In this document: positions 45,525 to 57,900 of the stretch, one piece after another
How positions within the stretch are numbered: the stretch's first letter is position 1
Layout of the letters: every line of letters begins with the position of its first letter
NCBI GenBank assembly: GCA_032719365.1
Contig: CM064873.1
Span: forward strand, 320,001-384,000
Length of the DNA stretch: 64,000 nucleotides
Reading direction: 5' to 3'
Source of the DNA: Prinsepia uniflora
Lineage: Eukaryota > Streptophyta > Magnoliopsida > Rosales > Rosaceae
Made by a program: the position numbers and the translations under genes
Notes under the pieces: generated by a model
Databases searched by the model: none
What the model was told of the DNA's origin: nothing
The model's input: only the letters and a program-made list of their open reading frames with translations

Positions 45525-46658
45525 TTTTGTGGATTTGATTGTCGGTTTCTGAAAGGTTTTACAGATTTGTGTGAAATTACATTTTGGGCTTGAGACCCAG
45601 TTGGATAACGATTTTGAATTAGATTATAGTCAAATGTGAATTTGAGCAGTGATTTGAATAATGAAATTATTTTGGTATTTATGAAATGATGTTTCGGGCT
45701 TGAGACCCTGTTGGAAAGATGTTTAACTTCGAGTGTGAGTCTATGTGAATTTGAAAGAAATGTTGTGATTTATGAAATGAGTGTTGGACACTGTTTTACG
45801 ATGATTTTTGGAAACTATGTTTTGGACTGAGAACCTACGTGAAATGCATGATTTGATTTGAAAGCAAAATGTTTGTGAAAATAGGTTTATGAGATTTGAT
45901 AAATGTTTTCATTGAGACCATCCTCTTGAGATTGATGTAACTCCGGGTGTGAATGTGTTTCCCCAAAGAGGGACTCTAGTTGTGAATATGTTTCCCTGGA
46001 GCGGTCCCTATGATATGTTGCTCGCCTCCGGGATGCGATGTGCCCCCTCTCTGAGAGGTCACGATGCACTGCCTGTTGTTGAGCAGCCGTGGGAGACTCG
46101 ACTCAGAAGTGCTTATGATGTATGAAATCGGTCGTTGATATGTTTACGACCATATGAACGTCAACCGTTGATTTGTTCATGACGACGTGCTCGGACGTGA
46201 GCTGTCCTGGAGCTTATCTACACGCGTCGCATGAATGACGTGACTGATGATGATATGAGATGAGATTGATGACGGATACGAGGATTGGTCATGTTTTCAA
46301 GTATTGCTTTTTATGTCCAGATGTTTTCACATATTTTGTTTTGAAAAGAAATATGATTTGATTTTAAGAAAGCATTTGAGATTACATGTTTTCTGATGCA
46401 TGCATGCTTATAAAATGAGGGTAAATTAATGATTTCGGAAAATGGTTTTTCAACTGCTTATTTTTGTCCACTCACTTATTTTATTAGTTTTTATACCCTT
46501 CAGGTTGATCATGGACGCAGCTATAGTAGAGACCGAGGCATCACATGAAGCTGCGTACTCTGAAAACCCTGAATGGGTCACATTAGTATCTCTGGTCCGA
46601 CACGTAGTGTCAGACGGGAGCAGGTCATCCCACGTGAATCCTGATGGATTAGGGATGA
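45525..46658 (+). mobile_element. 3' part of host LTR H/I
   Basis: LTR-type text (GGGCTTGAGACCC repeats, a TCTCTGAGAGGTCACGATGCACTGCC-like block, a GTCCACTCAC motif, then the terminal CAGACGGGAGCAGG zone) runs to 46658, where solo LTR J interrupts it nine bases before its end. Confidence 0.78.
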
Positions 46659-49600
46659 TGTAACAACCAGTCCCGAATTCTAGGATTAGATTAGTGACTA
46701 ATTAGGATTAGTGAGGTTAATCGGTAATTAGTTGGGCGAAATCGGGCGAACGATGCAAAATGACCGTTTTGCCCCTAGAATGGGTAAAATGTTGACTTTT
46801 CATTCTGGTGGTCAAATGAAATTTGACCGATGATTGTGACATAGTTCAGGACGTCACGAGTTCATAGACAGGTGGCACGTTCAATTCCGACATTCGAGGA
46901 AGAAGTTATGACGTTCGGAAGTTTAAGGGCAATTTGGTAATTTTGGTTAAAAGGAGCCAAATATTGACGTTTGGACTGGGATGTCCGATGGCCGAGGGCC
47001 GAGGACCGTTACGTAAATCAGGACGATACGAATCTGTAGACAGGTGGCACGTCGAATTCGAAAGTTCGACGGCGAAGTTACGGTTCACGAAAGTTTAAGG
47101 GAACTATTGCCCGTTTTACGAGATGTATGTCATTTGGCAGTTAGTGGGCTCATATATTTTAAAGAGGCCCAATGGATGAGTTGCAAGTGTCACCCATCCA
47201 CTGGCCCTTAGTTCCCATTCATGCATCTCCCCATTACATCGATCATTCATTTTCTTCCTCACCAAAACTCAAACCCGATCTCATCCCCTTTGAACCCAAA
47301 CCAATCCAACCCTTCCCATTCGACCATGACTGAGACCAGAGAGTGTTGAGAGGGACTGAGGACGGCTGCAGGAGGCTGGAACCGCCGTGGACGGCGGCGT
47401 GGAAGAGGCACAACCCGAGAGGTACTCAGTTTAAACCATTTTTCATTTTCTTTTGATTTTGCACGTTGGGGTTGATTCTAGATGATTAGGGTGAGCTTAG
47501 GGGGTCATTAAGAAGGTTTTAAGATGATCTTGAGGGAGTTTGGAAGGATGTGAAGCCCTGGGAGAAAAGAAGAAAATCGAACCGTGAGGGAAATAGTTGG
47601 ACCGGTCGGTTTGAGGGTTTTAAGGGTTTTAGATAATGGATTTAGGTTCCTAGGACTAAATAAGGAAGGATAGGATCGATTAGGAAGGAAATCGGTGAAA
47701 ACTAGACCATGTAGGGGCCTAGACTGGTCACGCCGGTCCAGTTGCAGAAGGCGGACCGAACCGACCGGTCTAAACCGACTGGAGGTTGAAGACGGTCTAC
47801 AGTGCACCAGCGCGTGAGCCCACGCGCAAGACCCTTTGGGCAGCGCGTGGTAGGGATTATGGGAATGTGTTCAACACGTGAAATCTTCTATTCGATATAA
47901 CAAACATTTTGGGACTGGTTTCGTATCGATCGGACATCGTCTCGATAATGTTCGGGGCATCGGAAGGTTTCGGATCGGGATTAAAAATAGTTAAGAATTT
48001 CATAAAATTACGGGGCTTTATTGGGAGGTTAATTAAGTAGTTAGTAACCTTTTATTACAATTTGGACAGGTTTGGGAGTCCCGGTGACGGTGATTGGCTA
48101 GGGAGAGCCGTATGGCACGCATATCGAGGCTGCAGCTCGGACGGTCTGTGAGTGGACCTTGCTTTCTAAATTGGTGCATGGATAAATGTTTCTTATATGA
48201 TTTAAATACCTATTTGTGATTCCATGAGTGCATTTGGATGTGTGGTTACGTATAGGCACGTATTTCGAGGTTTCGGCCCTATACAGTGCCTATACGGGTC
48301 TGTATTTCTTTGATGGTCTAAATGAAACGGTTTTGGATTTCCAAAAGGATAAACTCGGGTATGAGACCCATTTGGTTGTGTCTCGAGCATATGACGCTAT
48401 TGATGGTCTTCGGGTCTAAATCGTGGTCGCGGCGAGTGCTAGGTGCACGGCAACTGACGATATGACGCTCGCCTCCGGATTGAGATGTGTTCCTTTCGGA
48501 GAGGTCACGATGGACGATCTGTTGTCGGGTAGCCGATGGAGGCTCGACTTCGGAGTGCTGACGGTTCAGGATAGCGATCGGTGATGAGTGCACCATGATC
48601 TTGTGGTGGTCGCGTCAGTTGATTCGTTCACGGGGACATACTAGGATTGAGGGCGGTCCTGGATGGATGGTTGCACACATGACTACGATCGGAGTCGTGA
48701 CTGGCCCCGAGATATCGGGCAGGATGCCCAGCTGATGTCATATGTTCGGGCACGAGACCCAGTTAATTTACGGTTATGATTTCGGGTCAGGGACCCTACA
48801 TGGATTTCCAGGTTCATGACAGTTTATGGGAACCGGCATGAATCCTTATTATGTTATTGTGGTACATGACGGTTTATGGGAACCGGGCATGGAGGATGTT
48901 TTCTATATGTATATGAATGGAATGGATATTATGGATCATGACGGTTCAGGGGAACCGGGCATGAATGTTTATGTTATGTACATATATGTTCATATACCTT
49001 CCTTTACTTGTTCTATCTCCTCCGGGGAGGGTCGTTGGCCTGGGTGGACCCCAGAGTAGTCACGGAGCACCGACTGAGTGGAGTCGCCCCCAGTTGGGTT
49101 CCTTACTCTCAGGAAGGCATGGATTGTAACCTCAGGGCGGGTCAGTGGTCTACGGACATTGACCTTGGAGACTTGGGTTTGAGACCCCGGGTAGGACGCG
49201 CGTAGCTTTGGAAACGTGACAGGATTGGTTGTGTGAATGATATGTATATATGATATATATGATATGTGCTATGTGATGTGCACAGGATTTGGGCGGTGGC
49301 TCGTGTACTTGGTTTCTTTATGGTTTTGGGCTGAGTCCCACATGGATTTGGGCAGTGACCCGTATGGTTGAATCTTTATGGTTCTTTCGATTATGGTTTT
49401 GGGCTTAGTTCCCACATATGGTTTCTTTGGTTAAATGGTTTTCGAATGCATGCATGTTTTTTAGTGAAGGGTACAAATGTCTTCTTATGAAATATTTTTA
49501 TAAACTGGTTGTTTTGTCCACTCACAGCTTTTAATGTTTTGACTGCCCTTTAGGTTGACAACGGATGTGGACTGTAGCAGAGACCGAGATATCACATACC

Positions 49601-49734
49601 TCCTCCGGATCCTGGCGTACTCGGATGGCCCGAGAGGGTTAAGGTCGGAAATTTCCCTTGTCTGACACTCCGTGTCAGACGGGATCAGGGTAGTTCCTCG
49701 TTAATCCCAGGGGGATTGGGGACGGGTCCTGACA
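46659..49734 (+). mobile_element. Solo LTR J, inserted near the 3' end of H/I
   Basis: 3,076 bp, TGTAACAACCAGTCC...GGGTCCTGACA, TSD GATGA (46654-46658 and 49735-49739). The terminal TGTCA is TGACA here. It carries a degenerate palindrome (47174-47199). Confidence 0.93.
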
Positions 49735-49748
49735 GATGAGACTTGTCA

Positions 49749-50640
49749 CCTAGTATATATAACAACTTGATACGTAGTGTCATTAGTGCCTATTAATATA
49801 ATGACAATAGTTAAAATTCTTAATTAAACAAGTTGCATGAAGGGTTAGTTTGTGTATGTGAGAACCAGAGGGTTGTATTGTATAATTTTTATAGGTAGGT
49901 TATGGTTTCTACCATCTTTGGGCCAGAAGGGTTATATTGGGTTAGGGTTGGGTTGTATTGGTCTTGGGTGAGTTTAGCTCCTTTAGGTTATTTGAGCTAT
50001 TATAAAAAAATGGGCTTGGGTGGGTTTAGTGCATTTAGATTATTTTGGCTATATATTCGGATTTACGGGCTGAGCTAATATGGGCGGGTCATGTTGGGCT
50101 TATTGGGCTCGGGCATATTGGGCCTATCAAATTTGAACACCCTAAACCTAAGTCCAGCCGCTAATTCTCGAGCCGGGCTAGCCCACGATCCATAGCAGAC
50201 CGACCGGGTTGGGCTTATCGGGCCTGAGCCTATCATATTTGAACACCCTAAGCCCAAATCCAATCCGCTAACTCTCGAGCCGAGCCAGCCCACGTCCTAT
50301 AGTGAGCTGGGTTGAGCTTTTGTCCATGGGACCTATCGGGCCCCCATAAACCTATGAGTTTTTGGGCCAAATGATGAGGGCTAGTGCACCACATGTATTG
50401 GAGATGTAAATTTGAGATTTCATTTAGTACCTAGAGCATTATTTGGATACCAATAACTATGGAATACTGAAATGAAACAAATAAAGGAATTTTTTTTTCA
50501 AGCATAAGAAAATATTTGTTAAATAACCACAATTTTTTCGTAGAACAAATATAAATTAATTTTATGTTATTAATCTTAGAAAATAAATTAGAATCAACTA
50601 AAATTGGTTATGAAGGGTTTGTTCTTTATATAGGAAAATA
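49749..50640. other. Intergenic sequence with a two-copy 115-bp tandem repeat
   Basis: The first 5 bp are the CCTAG TSD of H/I. Two head-to-tail copies, 50093-50207 and 50208-50322, share GTTGGGCTTAT(T/C)GGGC and ATTTGAACACCCTAA. The GGGCT/AGCCC-rich text is typical of degraded plant DNA-transposon sequence, but no terminal repeats are visible. No gene seen. Confidence 0.6.
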
Positions 50641-51903
50641 AAAAAGAATGATTGGCTTGTGAGCAGCCTATGGTTTTGAAGAAGAAGGAATCAACGAGAG
50701 AGCGCCACGTTTAGGGAAAAAAAGGTAAATTAGACACATCCAGTCCCTCAGAAAAACAAACACGACAAAAACAAAGAAGAAAATAAACGGTGCAATAGTA
50801 ATTGTAATTAAGAAAAGGAAAAAAAAAAGTAGAAAGAAAGAAGTGGCAATTTGCAAAGGCCAGAGGGGGATGGGATAGAGAGGGAGAGAGAGAGAAATAG
50901 GGGGAAGGGTTGGTGGGAATCTTCTTTCTTCCCTCAGAAGTATTCAGGTTTTTGTTCTCTTTGCAGCTAGAAAGCAAAAAACCCAGGAGAGGAGGAATTC
51001 ATTTGATATAATATAATCTGCGGTGTTCGTTTAACTGCGCTTGCTGTTGCTTGCTTGTTTGGGTACGATTATGCTGCTATTCCATTTCTTTCAGATGCAT
51101 CTTCATGTTCTTGTTGTGGTTGTTGAGTTTTGACTGGCTCTGTGTGTTATATTTGCATAGATAGAAAGGTCAATTAGCAAATTGATTACTGCGTTTGGTT
51201 TGCGTGTCAATATTTTCTTCTGCTTCTTGAATTCTCTTACGTGATTAAAATGGTATTAATTATTGATTTATTGCTGGGGAATGGTGATGGTAAATAAATA
51301 GCTAGCTGGGCCTCAGACGGGAACGATGATCTACACGAATTTTACTTGAATGAGAATGAAAGCGGTGCTTCCAGAATCCAGATCCTTCTTTTTTCTACTT
51401 ACCTAAAGTTTACATTTGCCTTTAAATCTCACCACCTCTCAAGTTTCAATTTCTTTCATGTTTTCAGTCAATCGATCAATCATAGTTGGAAATAAAAACC
51501 TCCTTCGCGGAGCCGGAGGCGTTGATTTCTTAACTTTTGTCTTTGGGTTTTGGTAAGAATCAAAATCAATTATTTGTGTTCAACTTGTGGTGAGAAGTTT
51601 CCCGTTTCTTAGTTTTAAAGTTATTTATTGCTTTCGTTGATCGGAGTTGCTCGGAAAGTTTTCTCCTTCATGAACTTTGGAAAGTTCTGACTTTTGTTCT
51701 TGAAATTATTTTTCTGGTTTGTGATTGTTTATTTGGAATGAACTCAAAGAGTTTTCTTGGGGTTGAAGGAGAATGAATGTTTATATTGTTTGATGGCTTA
51801 GATCTGTGAATCTTGATCTTTTACATCCTATTGATATTGAGTATTGGCATTTGACTTTGTTATCATGTTGTGATAGTGTGAGCCAACAAAGGATTAAAGA
51901 AAA
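50641..51903 (+). promoter_or_regulatory. Promoter and 5' UTR region of the RING gene
   Basis: A GA-rich tract (about 50868-50915) of the kind common in plant 5' UTRs lies about 1 kb before the start codon. A G|GTACGA site near 51062, followed by T-rich sequence up to about 51880, suggests a 5' UTR intron, which is frequent in this gene class; exact ends need cDNA. Confidence 0.4.
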
Positions 51904-53040
51904 ATGGAGGAAGCAATGGCAGAAAGGTATTGGTGTTACATGTGTTCTCAACTGGTGAATCCCATCATGGAAGTAGAAATGAAATGCCCATTTTGCCGAG
52001 GCGGTTTTATTGAGGAAATGAGTAGTAGCACCACAAGAGAGAATCATGAAACTGACTTTGATTTTGGGTCAGATCGAGCCCTCTCCCTATGGGCTCCAAT
52101 CTTGTTGGGTATGATGAACAATCCCCGTCGTCGCCGAAGGCTAAGACGACTAGACTTTGATGAGGATGATGATGATGATAATGATAATGATGATGGCGAT
52201 GGCGAGACTCGCCATGGAGGAGACACTGAATTGGATAGGGAACTTGAATTAATCATCCGAAGGAGGAGGAGGAGCTCAACTACCATTCTGCAGCTGCTTC
52301 AAGGCATCCGAGCTGGCTTGGCATCCGAATCTGAGAATACCGAGAGTGACAGAGACAGGGACAGTGAGAGGGATAGAGAGAGGGAAAGGGAACGCGTTAT
52401 TCTTATCAATCCTTTAAACCAAACCATCATTGTTCAGGGATCTAACGATTCAAGTCAGGGCCAGAACAACAGTCACACCTCTATTGGTTCATTAGGCGAT
52501 TATTTTATTGGGCCTGGTTTAGATTTGTTGCTGCAACATTTGGCAGAGAATGATCCCAATAGATACGGGACTCCCCCGGCGCAAAAGGAGGCGGTGGAAG
52601 GTCTGCCTAGTGTGACAGTCAAGGAGAATTTGCAGTGTTCAGTGTGCTTGGATGATTTTGAGTTTGGTGTAGAAGCAAAAGAGATGCCATGTAAGCATAA
52701 GTTTCATAATGGGTGTATTCTTCCATGGCTGGAGCTTCATAGCTCCTGTCCAGTTTGCAGGTTTCAGTTGCCGTCAGATGAATCCAAACGTGATCTGGAT
52801 AGTTCTAGGAATGGCCGTAACCAACAGGAGAGTGAAAACAATGGTGGTGATGGTGGCGAGGAAGAGGGAGATGATGGGGATGGGAGAAACGGAAGTGGGA
52901 GAAGGTTTTCAATTCCATGGCCTTTCAATGGTTTGTTTTCAAACTCAGGATCTCAATCTAGTGGTGGTAGTGGGATTAGTTCTTCGTCATCAACAAATGC
53001 AAATGGAAGTGGAAGTGCTTCTCAAACAGATGAGAATTGA
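51904..53040 (+). CDS. RING-H2 E3 ubiquitin ligase with N-terminal zinc ribbon
   Basis: 378 aa in one uninterrupted frame. Residues 11-31 form a CXXC..CXXC zinc ribbon (C11, C14, C28, C31) typical of the plant zinc_ribbon_9 plus RING family. The RING-H2 domain spans 245-285 with the order C245, C248, C263, H265, H268, C271, C282, C285 and the conserved W275 and P283 positions that contact E2 enzymes. Between them are an acidic run (84-100) and a charged ER/DR run (145-164); the C-terminus is Gly/Ser-rich and disordered. No signal peptide or membrane segment, so cytosolic or nuclear. It should transfer ubiquitin from an E2 to unknown substrates. Family members include Arabidopsis At5g56340 (CRT1), named from memory. 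The start is the first ATG of the frame, with a second Met at codon 5. Confidence 0.93.
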   Translation: MEEAMAERYWCYMCSQLVNPIMEVEMKCPFCRGGFIEEMSSSTTRENHETDFDFGSDRALSLWAPILLGMMNNPRRRRRLRRLDFDEDDDDDNDNDDGDGETRHGGDTELDRELELIIRRRRRSSTTILQLLQGIRAGLASESENTESDRDRDSERDRERERERVILINPLNQTIIVQGSNDSSQGQNNSHTSIGSLGDYFIGPGLDLLLQHLAENDPNRYGTPPAQKEAVEGLPSVTVKENLQCSVCLDDFEFGVEAKEMPCKHKFHNGCILPWLELHSSCPVCRFQLPSDESKRDLDSSRNGRNQQESENNGGDGGEEEGDDGDGRNGSGRRFSIPWPFNGLFSNSGSQSSGGSGISSSSSTNANGSGSASQTDEN

Positions 53041-53407
53041 GTATATCTTCCATTAGTTGAGTTTCTATATCAGGCTCTTGTCCATTTTATGTTTCTTCAA
53101 TGGTCTGTGGTGCTTGTGTACATAGTTTCTTACTTGAATGTGAATCTTTTTTTATCTGAAAAGACTTGAATGTGAATCTTAGAAGTTCAAATTGCGGTTT
53201 TTATTTTTCTGTTTCATTTCTTCCAAACCAAAACAAAAAGGGTTGGTCTTTTGTAGATGTTTTGGCCTCCTACTCCTACAAGAACAACTTTAGTATTGGG
53301 TGTTGCTACTGTACTTGCACTTGCACTTGCTTGATATAACTCCTACCCCAACAAGAAGAACGACTTTAGTGTTGGGTGTTGCCACTTTACTCGCACTTAC
53401 ACTTGCT

Positions 53408-53452
<45 letters not shown>

Positions 53453-54091
53453 CCATTTTTGCTTTGCCTTCTACCTTGTATTGCGTTCTAGCTGTTGTAC
53501 GTCCTTCATATGAAAGTTTGAGACTATTGAAGATAATATCATAACAGCTACCTACCATCGCTTCGTTATGAGCAGAAGCCATGAGCCATATGAAGTGAAT
53601 TGCTTCAGTTAATGTCAAAACGGCTCTGAGTGCTGCTCATCTGCATCCTCATACATGAAATGAAAGATAAGTTATCATCTCCCTGTTCCTTTTGTTCTCC
53701 TCAAGACAAGATGAACTATTCAGTGAAAGCAAATTCAGTTGATTTATGTTATTTAGATGATCCCGGAGCAAGAGAGGACAATTCCAAAGACGATTATATA
53801 TTCAACATGAGAACCAAAATCCATTATCAATCACTCAATCAGGAACAACGAACGATATTCAAGACAATAGATAAAACGGTATTCCTATTGAAGACAATAT
53901 AGCAATAATCCTATTAGTTTCGCATAAAAGTTGTTTGTCACACTCGGCAATTATGTGGCTATCAAACCCAGCCCATCAGAAAGATTGATGGCAAATATTT
54001 TTGCATCCAAAAACATATTAAACGAGGCAAAAATCATAAGCATTGTCATTGGCTAATACCCAGAGTGCCAAAAAGGACAAAAAAACTATCA
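53041..54091. other. Intergenic region between convergent RING and pyruvate kinase genes
   Basis: It should hold the 3' UTRs of both convergent genes. It includes a duplicated phrase around 53270-53400 (CACTTGCTTGATATA twice, with AACAACTTTAGT/AACGACTTTAGT) and a (TA)n microsatellite. No further gene seen. Confidence 0.6.
53411..53449. repeat. (TA)n microsatellite
   Basis: An uninterrupted run of about 19 TA dinucleotides; likely length-polymorphic. Confidence 0.95.
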
Positions 54092-56421
54092 TCACTTCAC
54101 GGTCAAGATCTTAATCACAGATGCAGTTCCATCACGGTGCAGAGCCACAACAGCATCTCCATTCTTGCAGAGTCCCTTTGTCTTAGCATGTTGGATGGCA
54201 AAGTCCAGTGCTTCTTCAGTCGTCTCTGCATGAGAGGCCCTAGAAGATCCTGCACTTAAAACTGGAACCAGGCCGCGGAAAATTAGACTATGCCTTGCTG
54301 GAGCTTCGTCACTGCATGACCAGTCAAAGGAATCAGTCTTAATCTCAGGGACAACAACAGACAGTATGGGCATGCCTGGCCTGTACTTAGCCACCAATTT
54401 TGCAGTACTTCCTCCTCTGGTTAGGACCAATATAAGAGCTGCTTTGGATGAGTTGGCTGTTTTAACAGCAGAAGAAGCCAGGCTTTCTAATGGGCTCATG
54501 GGCACAGGGGAATGTTCCATAATCCTCTTGAAGACGTCTCCGTAATGAAGAGTGCTTTCTGCTTCTATGCATATCTTTGCCATGGTCCGAACTGCAAGGT
54601 CAGGATAAGCTCCCGCAGCAGTCTCACCACTTAACATCACACAATCTGTGCCATCTAGAACCGCATTGGCAACATCAGTAGCCTCAGCCCTAGTTGGACG
54701 GGGGGATTTGATCATTGACTCCAACATCTGTGTTGCTGTGACAACAGGTTTTCCTTGGATGTTGCACTTATAGATCATCACCTTCTGTGCAAGGAAGATC
54801 TTTTCGATTGGAATTTCCATTCCAAGATCTCCTCTTGCCACCATGAATGCATCTGAGTTTGCAAGGATGTCATCAAAGTTTGCCACCCCTTCCTGATTCT
54901 CAACCTACAAATCAAATTTTGAAGTAAGAACCAAAGAAAAGGAAACAAATGAATTCACTGGTTAATAGGATCTGCACAACTTTAAAGTACGAAGGTTAGG
55001 TATAAAGAAAACATTCGCATAGTTTTAGCGCTGAGTGTCTCAAATAGTCAAATGAATAGCTGGAAAACACTTTGCATACCATTTATCAACAAGAAATAAG
55101 TAGTTCCAGCGGCAGTGTCTAATTGATTAATCTAACTAGAAGAAATTTATACTTGATCTCTCTCTTGTCAAAAGCAGTAAAAAGAAGCAGAATCCAATAT
55201 GACTCAAGTTATGTTGTCTTGAAAATGAGCATACCTTTGACATGAGAAGGATATTCTTAGAATGCTTTCCAAGGAGCTTCCTAACCTCCACAAGGTCAGA
55301 ACCCTTTCGAACAAAAGAGAGAGCAATCATGTCAATCTTATTTGGGACGCCCCACTTGAGTATATCTTCTTTGTCTTTCTCGGTTAAGGTTGGGAGATCC
55401 ACTACAACCCCAGGAAGATTAACATTCTTCCTCTCACCGAGCATTGAAGAGTTCTCACAGCGACATCGAACCAAACCTTTTTGCTTGTCACATGATAAAA
55501 CCAAAAAAGAGATGGTTCCATCAGCACATAGTATCATGCTCCCAGGCTTGACATCCTCAGCCAACTTTTTGTAGCTCATGCAAATGGTATTTTCATCACC
55601 CTTGAGGTTATAGTCAGTAGATATGGTGATTTCTTGGCCCTGTTTGAGCTGGACGGCTTTGGCATCCTTGAGAAATCCAGTTCGAATCTCTGGACCCTGC
55701 GGGGGTTCATGTGGAAACAAACAATCCATCAGGAAATCTTCAAAGCTTGCCTAATGTTTTTCAGTACTATGACAATTGGGTCCATTAGGTCATTAAGCAT
55801 TGGTCTATCTATCTATAATGCTATTGTAGAACTTACAATTTCAAAAATAGGGAGGGAAGAAAATCCAACCCCATAGGTGTCCGCAAATTTCCAAAAATGA
55901 AAAAATAAAATCCAAATTAATAGACTTTTTAAGTGTGAACTCTCGCCAATTAGTGTTTAAGAATTAATGTTATTTCTATCCACACCTTATGTGGGAGATG
56001 ATACCCCATGTGTATATTGTCAGATCACTCTATACCCAAAAAAAAAAAAGTGTGAACCCTAAACACAACAATGAGCAAACAAAGAACAAGCAGACAAACA
56101 AAGAAACAAATAGAGTAGCAATGCACGTATGTTGGTAATATATGAGCATATCTAAGATATTCGGATCAGATGGGATCGGAAATAAATAAATGAGGAGAAA
56201 GAAGAGACCTTGGTATCAAGCATGACGGCGCAGAGAATACCGGTGGATTCCATGGCAGCCCTGAGATTGTTGAGCGTCTCTTGATGGTATTCGTGGGAGC
56301 CATGGGAGAAGTTGAAGCGCGCAACGTTCATTCCGGCCCTGAGCAGCTTCTCGACCATCGGCACCGAACGCGATGCAGGTCCCAAAGTGCACACGATCTT
56401 CGTCTTCGGCCTCTGATCCAT
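54092..56421 (-). CDS. Cytosolic pyruvate kinase, three exons
   Basis: Catalyses phosphoenolpyruvate plus ADP to pyruvate plus ATP, the last step of glycolysis. Exons on the minus strand: 56421-56209, 55696-55235 and 54904-54092, all with GT-AG introns in phase 0; 495 aa. I chose the ATG of MDQRPKTKIVCTLGP; upstream in-frame Met residues lie in the UTR. No transit peptide, so cytosolic. Visible residues: R35, N37 and S39 (ARFNFSHGSHEYH), D69-T70-K71 then GPEIR, K225/E227 (SKVENQEGV), D251 (VARGDLG) and T283 (TATQMLES), followed by the SPRPTRAEATDVANAVLDG region and an intact C-terminal domain. The length matches the approximately 497-aa cytosolic subgroup (for example At5g56350, from memory). 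Nothing looks broken. Confidence 0.96.
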
Positions 56422-57776
56422 TTCAATTTCCTTTTTCTTTCTTTTTTTCTCACTTCCTTCGAATCGTGTTCCTCTTCTCTCTCGGAGTTGAAGAGTTGTT
56501 GTTGGAGGCAATACACGAGGCACCTGTCTTATGTGATGTCAACTCTCTCAATGGAAATTGAATATAATAGTATATTATACTATATATATATATTTGCGAA
56601 TGTGATTGTGACAGATCTATGAAATTGAAGAATGAAATCGTGGAGACCAAAATGGTAAAATGGAAAACCAATAAATCAGCGTGACGCGGGTTCGCCGATG
56701 CCACTCTGTTTCTCTCCTGTTTAGACTTCAATTATTGTTTTTTATTTCTTATTTTACCTTTTTCTTATTTATGATTAATGGCAGAGAAAGAAAAATATAA
56801 ACATAAGCATAAGTATATTCTCACTTCTTGGGGAACAAGCTAGCATATTTTATGGGACTCATTTTGAGAATCCAATCTATCTTTTTAAGTATTCGTTCAT
56901 GAGTATTTTTCTCTTTGGATCAACGGAATTCTATATTTGCATTTTTTTCATAATTAATGTATTTTTACCTTATGTAATTATGCATATTGATTTAAATATT
57001 AATTAAAAACATGAACCAGACATGCTATAACACATTCAGTATGAAAGCTCATTATTAGCGTGAAGTTTCGACTTCTTGAATTGGGGTTGTTTTAGGGTTT
57101 TTCCCTTTGATTTTGTCTCTTCTTTTAGTCCCTACCCTCTTAGTCTAATAGTCTCCTACTCATGGCACGCCAGGTCAAGAATGGCGCCACTGGCCTTAAT
57201 ATAATATTAATAATGATATATAAATATAAATATAAATATTCATCTCACTTTCAAATTTCAATGGCAGAGTAATATTGGACGCAACCAACTCCACGTTGTT
57301 TTCTTTTTGGGATAGAAACAAAGAAACCACGTTGTTATACTCCTTTTAAATTCATTTGGGTGCATAGTGGAACAGCCAACCACGGCCCAATAGTCCACAA
57401 CGCACAGCAGCAGGAGCAGCCAAGCAACGTAGCCACACCCACCGCTACTTAGGTTAGGTGGATACTACGGCCATTGCCATTGGTATTTCGAGACCCAAGA
57501 CCTCAAAAATATCTACCATACGTGTTCATACACGTGGGAACGCGTTAGCCTTACATATGTCCCTCCTGTTAACCATCGTTGACCGGCAAGTATATGACTG
57601 CAAGATTCAACCACTCGATTGTCTCCTAACCACTCACTGTGTCTCTACCGTCTGTACCCCAACATCATGATGAAATTGCAGGTTTGTGTTGAAACCAGCC
57701 GCCGAATTTCATTCCATGGGTAACAGCCATGTGCGGCTGTACCTGGTATCTCAATTTTCAATACCGAGTCCTCAAC
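56422..57776. other. Pyruvate kinase 5' UTR/promoter and intergenic sequence
   Basis: On the minus strand, 56440-56530 is CT/GA-rich and looks like 5' UTR. A TATATATATA run at about 56581-56592 could serve as TATA box. The rest is A/T-rich with no gene I can support. Confidence 0.4.
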
Positions 57777-57900
57777 AGCACATAGTAAAACAGTAAAACA
57801 CAGCACATGGTAAAACAGTAAAACACAGCACATAGTAAAACAGTAAAACACAGCACATAGTAAAACTGTAAAACACACAGCACATGGTCAAACAGTAAAA
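57777..57900. repeat. 25-bp tandem repeat, about five copies
   Basis: Units begin AGCACATAGTAAAACAG and continue TAAAACAC, with single-base variants (TAG/TGG, CAG/CTG) and one 2-bp slippage. It lies about 410 bp beyond the stop codon of the glucosidase II beta gene. Confidence 0.9.

Larger units (their letters stand above)
21374..49748 (+). mobile_element. Ancient host LTR H/I enclosing the main nest
   Basis: The left end TGTAACGACTCGTCC is at 21374 with CCTAG just before it (21369-21373). A right end, GGGATGAGACTTGTCA split by LTR J, finishes at 49748 with CCTAG just after it (49749-49753). Only about 86 bp of the 5' part and about 1.1 kb of the 3' part (45525-46658, 49740-49748) belong to this LTR; its middle is lost. 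The matching TSD across 28 kb shows that the two ends belong to one insertion. Confidence 0.85.

Noticed and set aside
57458..57670. A 70-codon frame upstream of the tandem repeat
   Set aside because: No motif, no splice context and no support from composition; intergenic.
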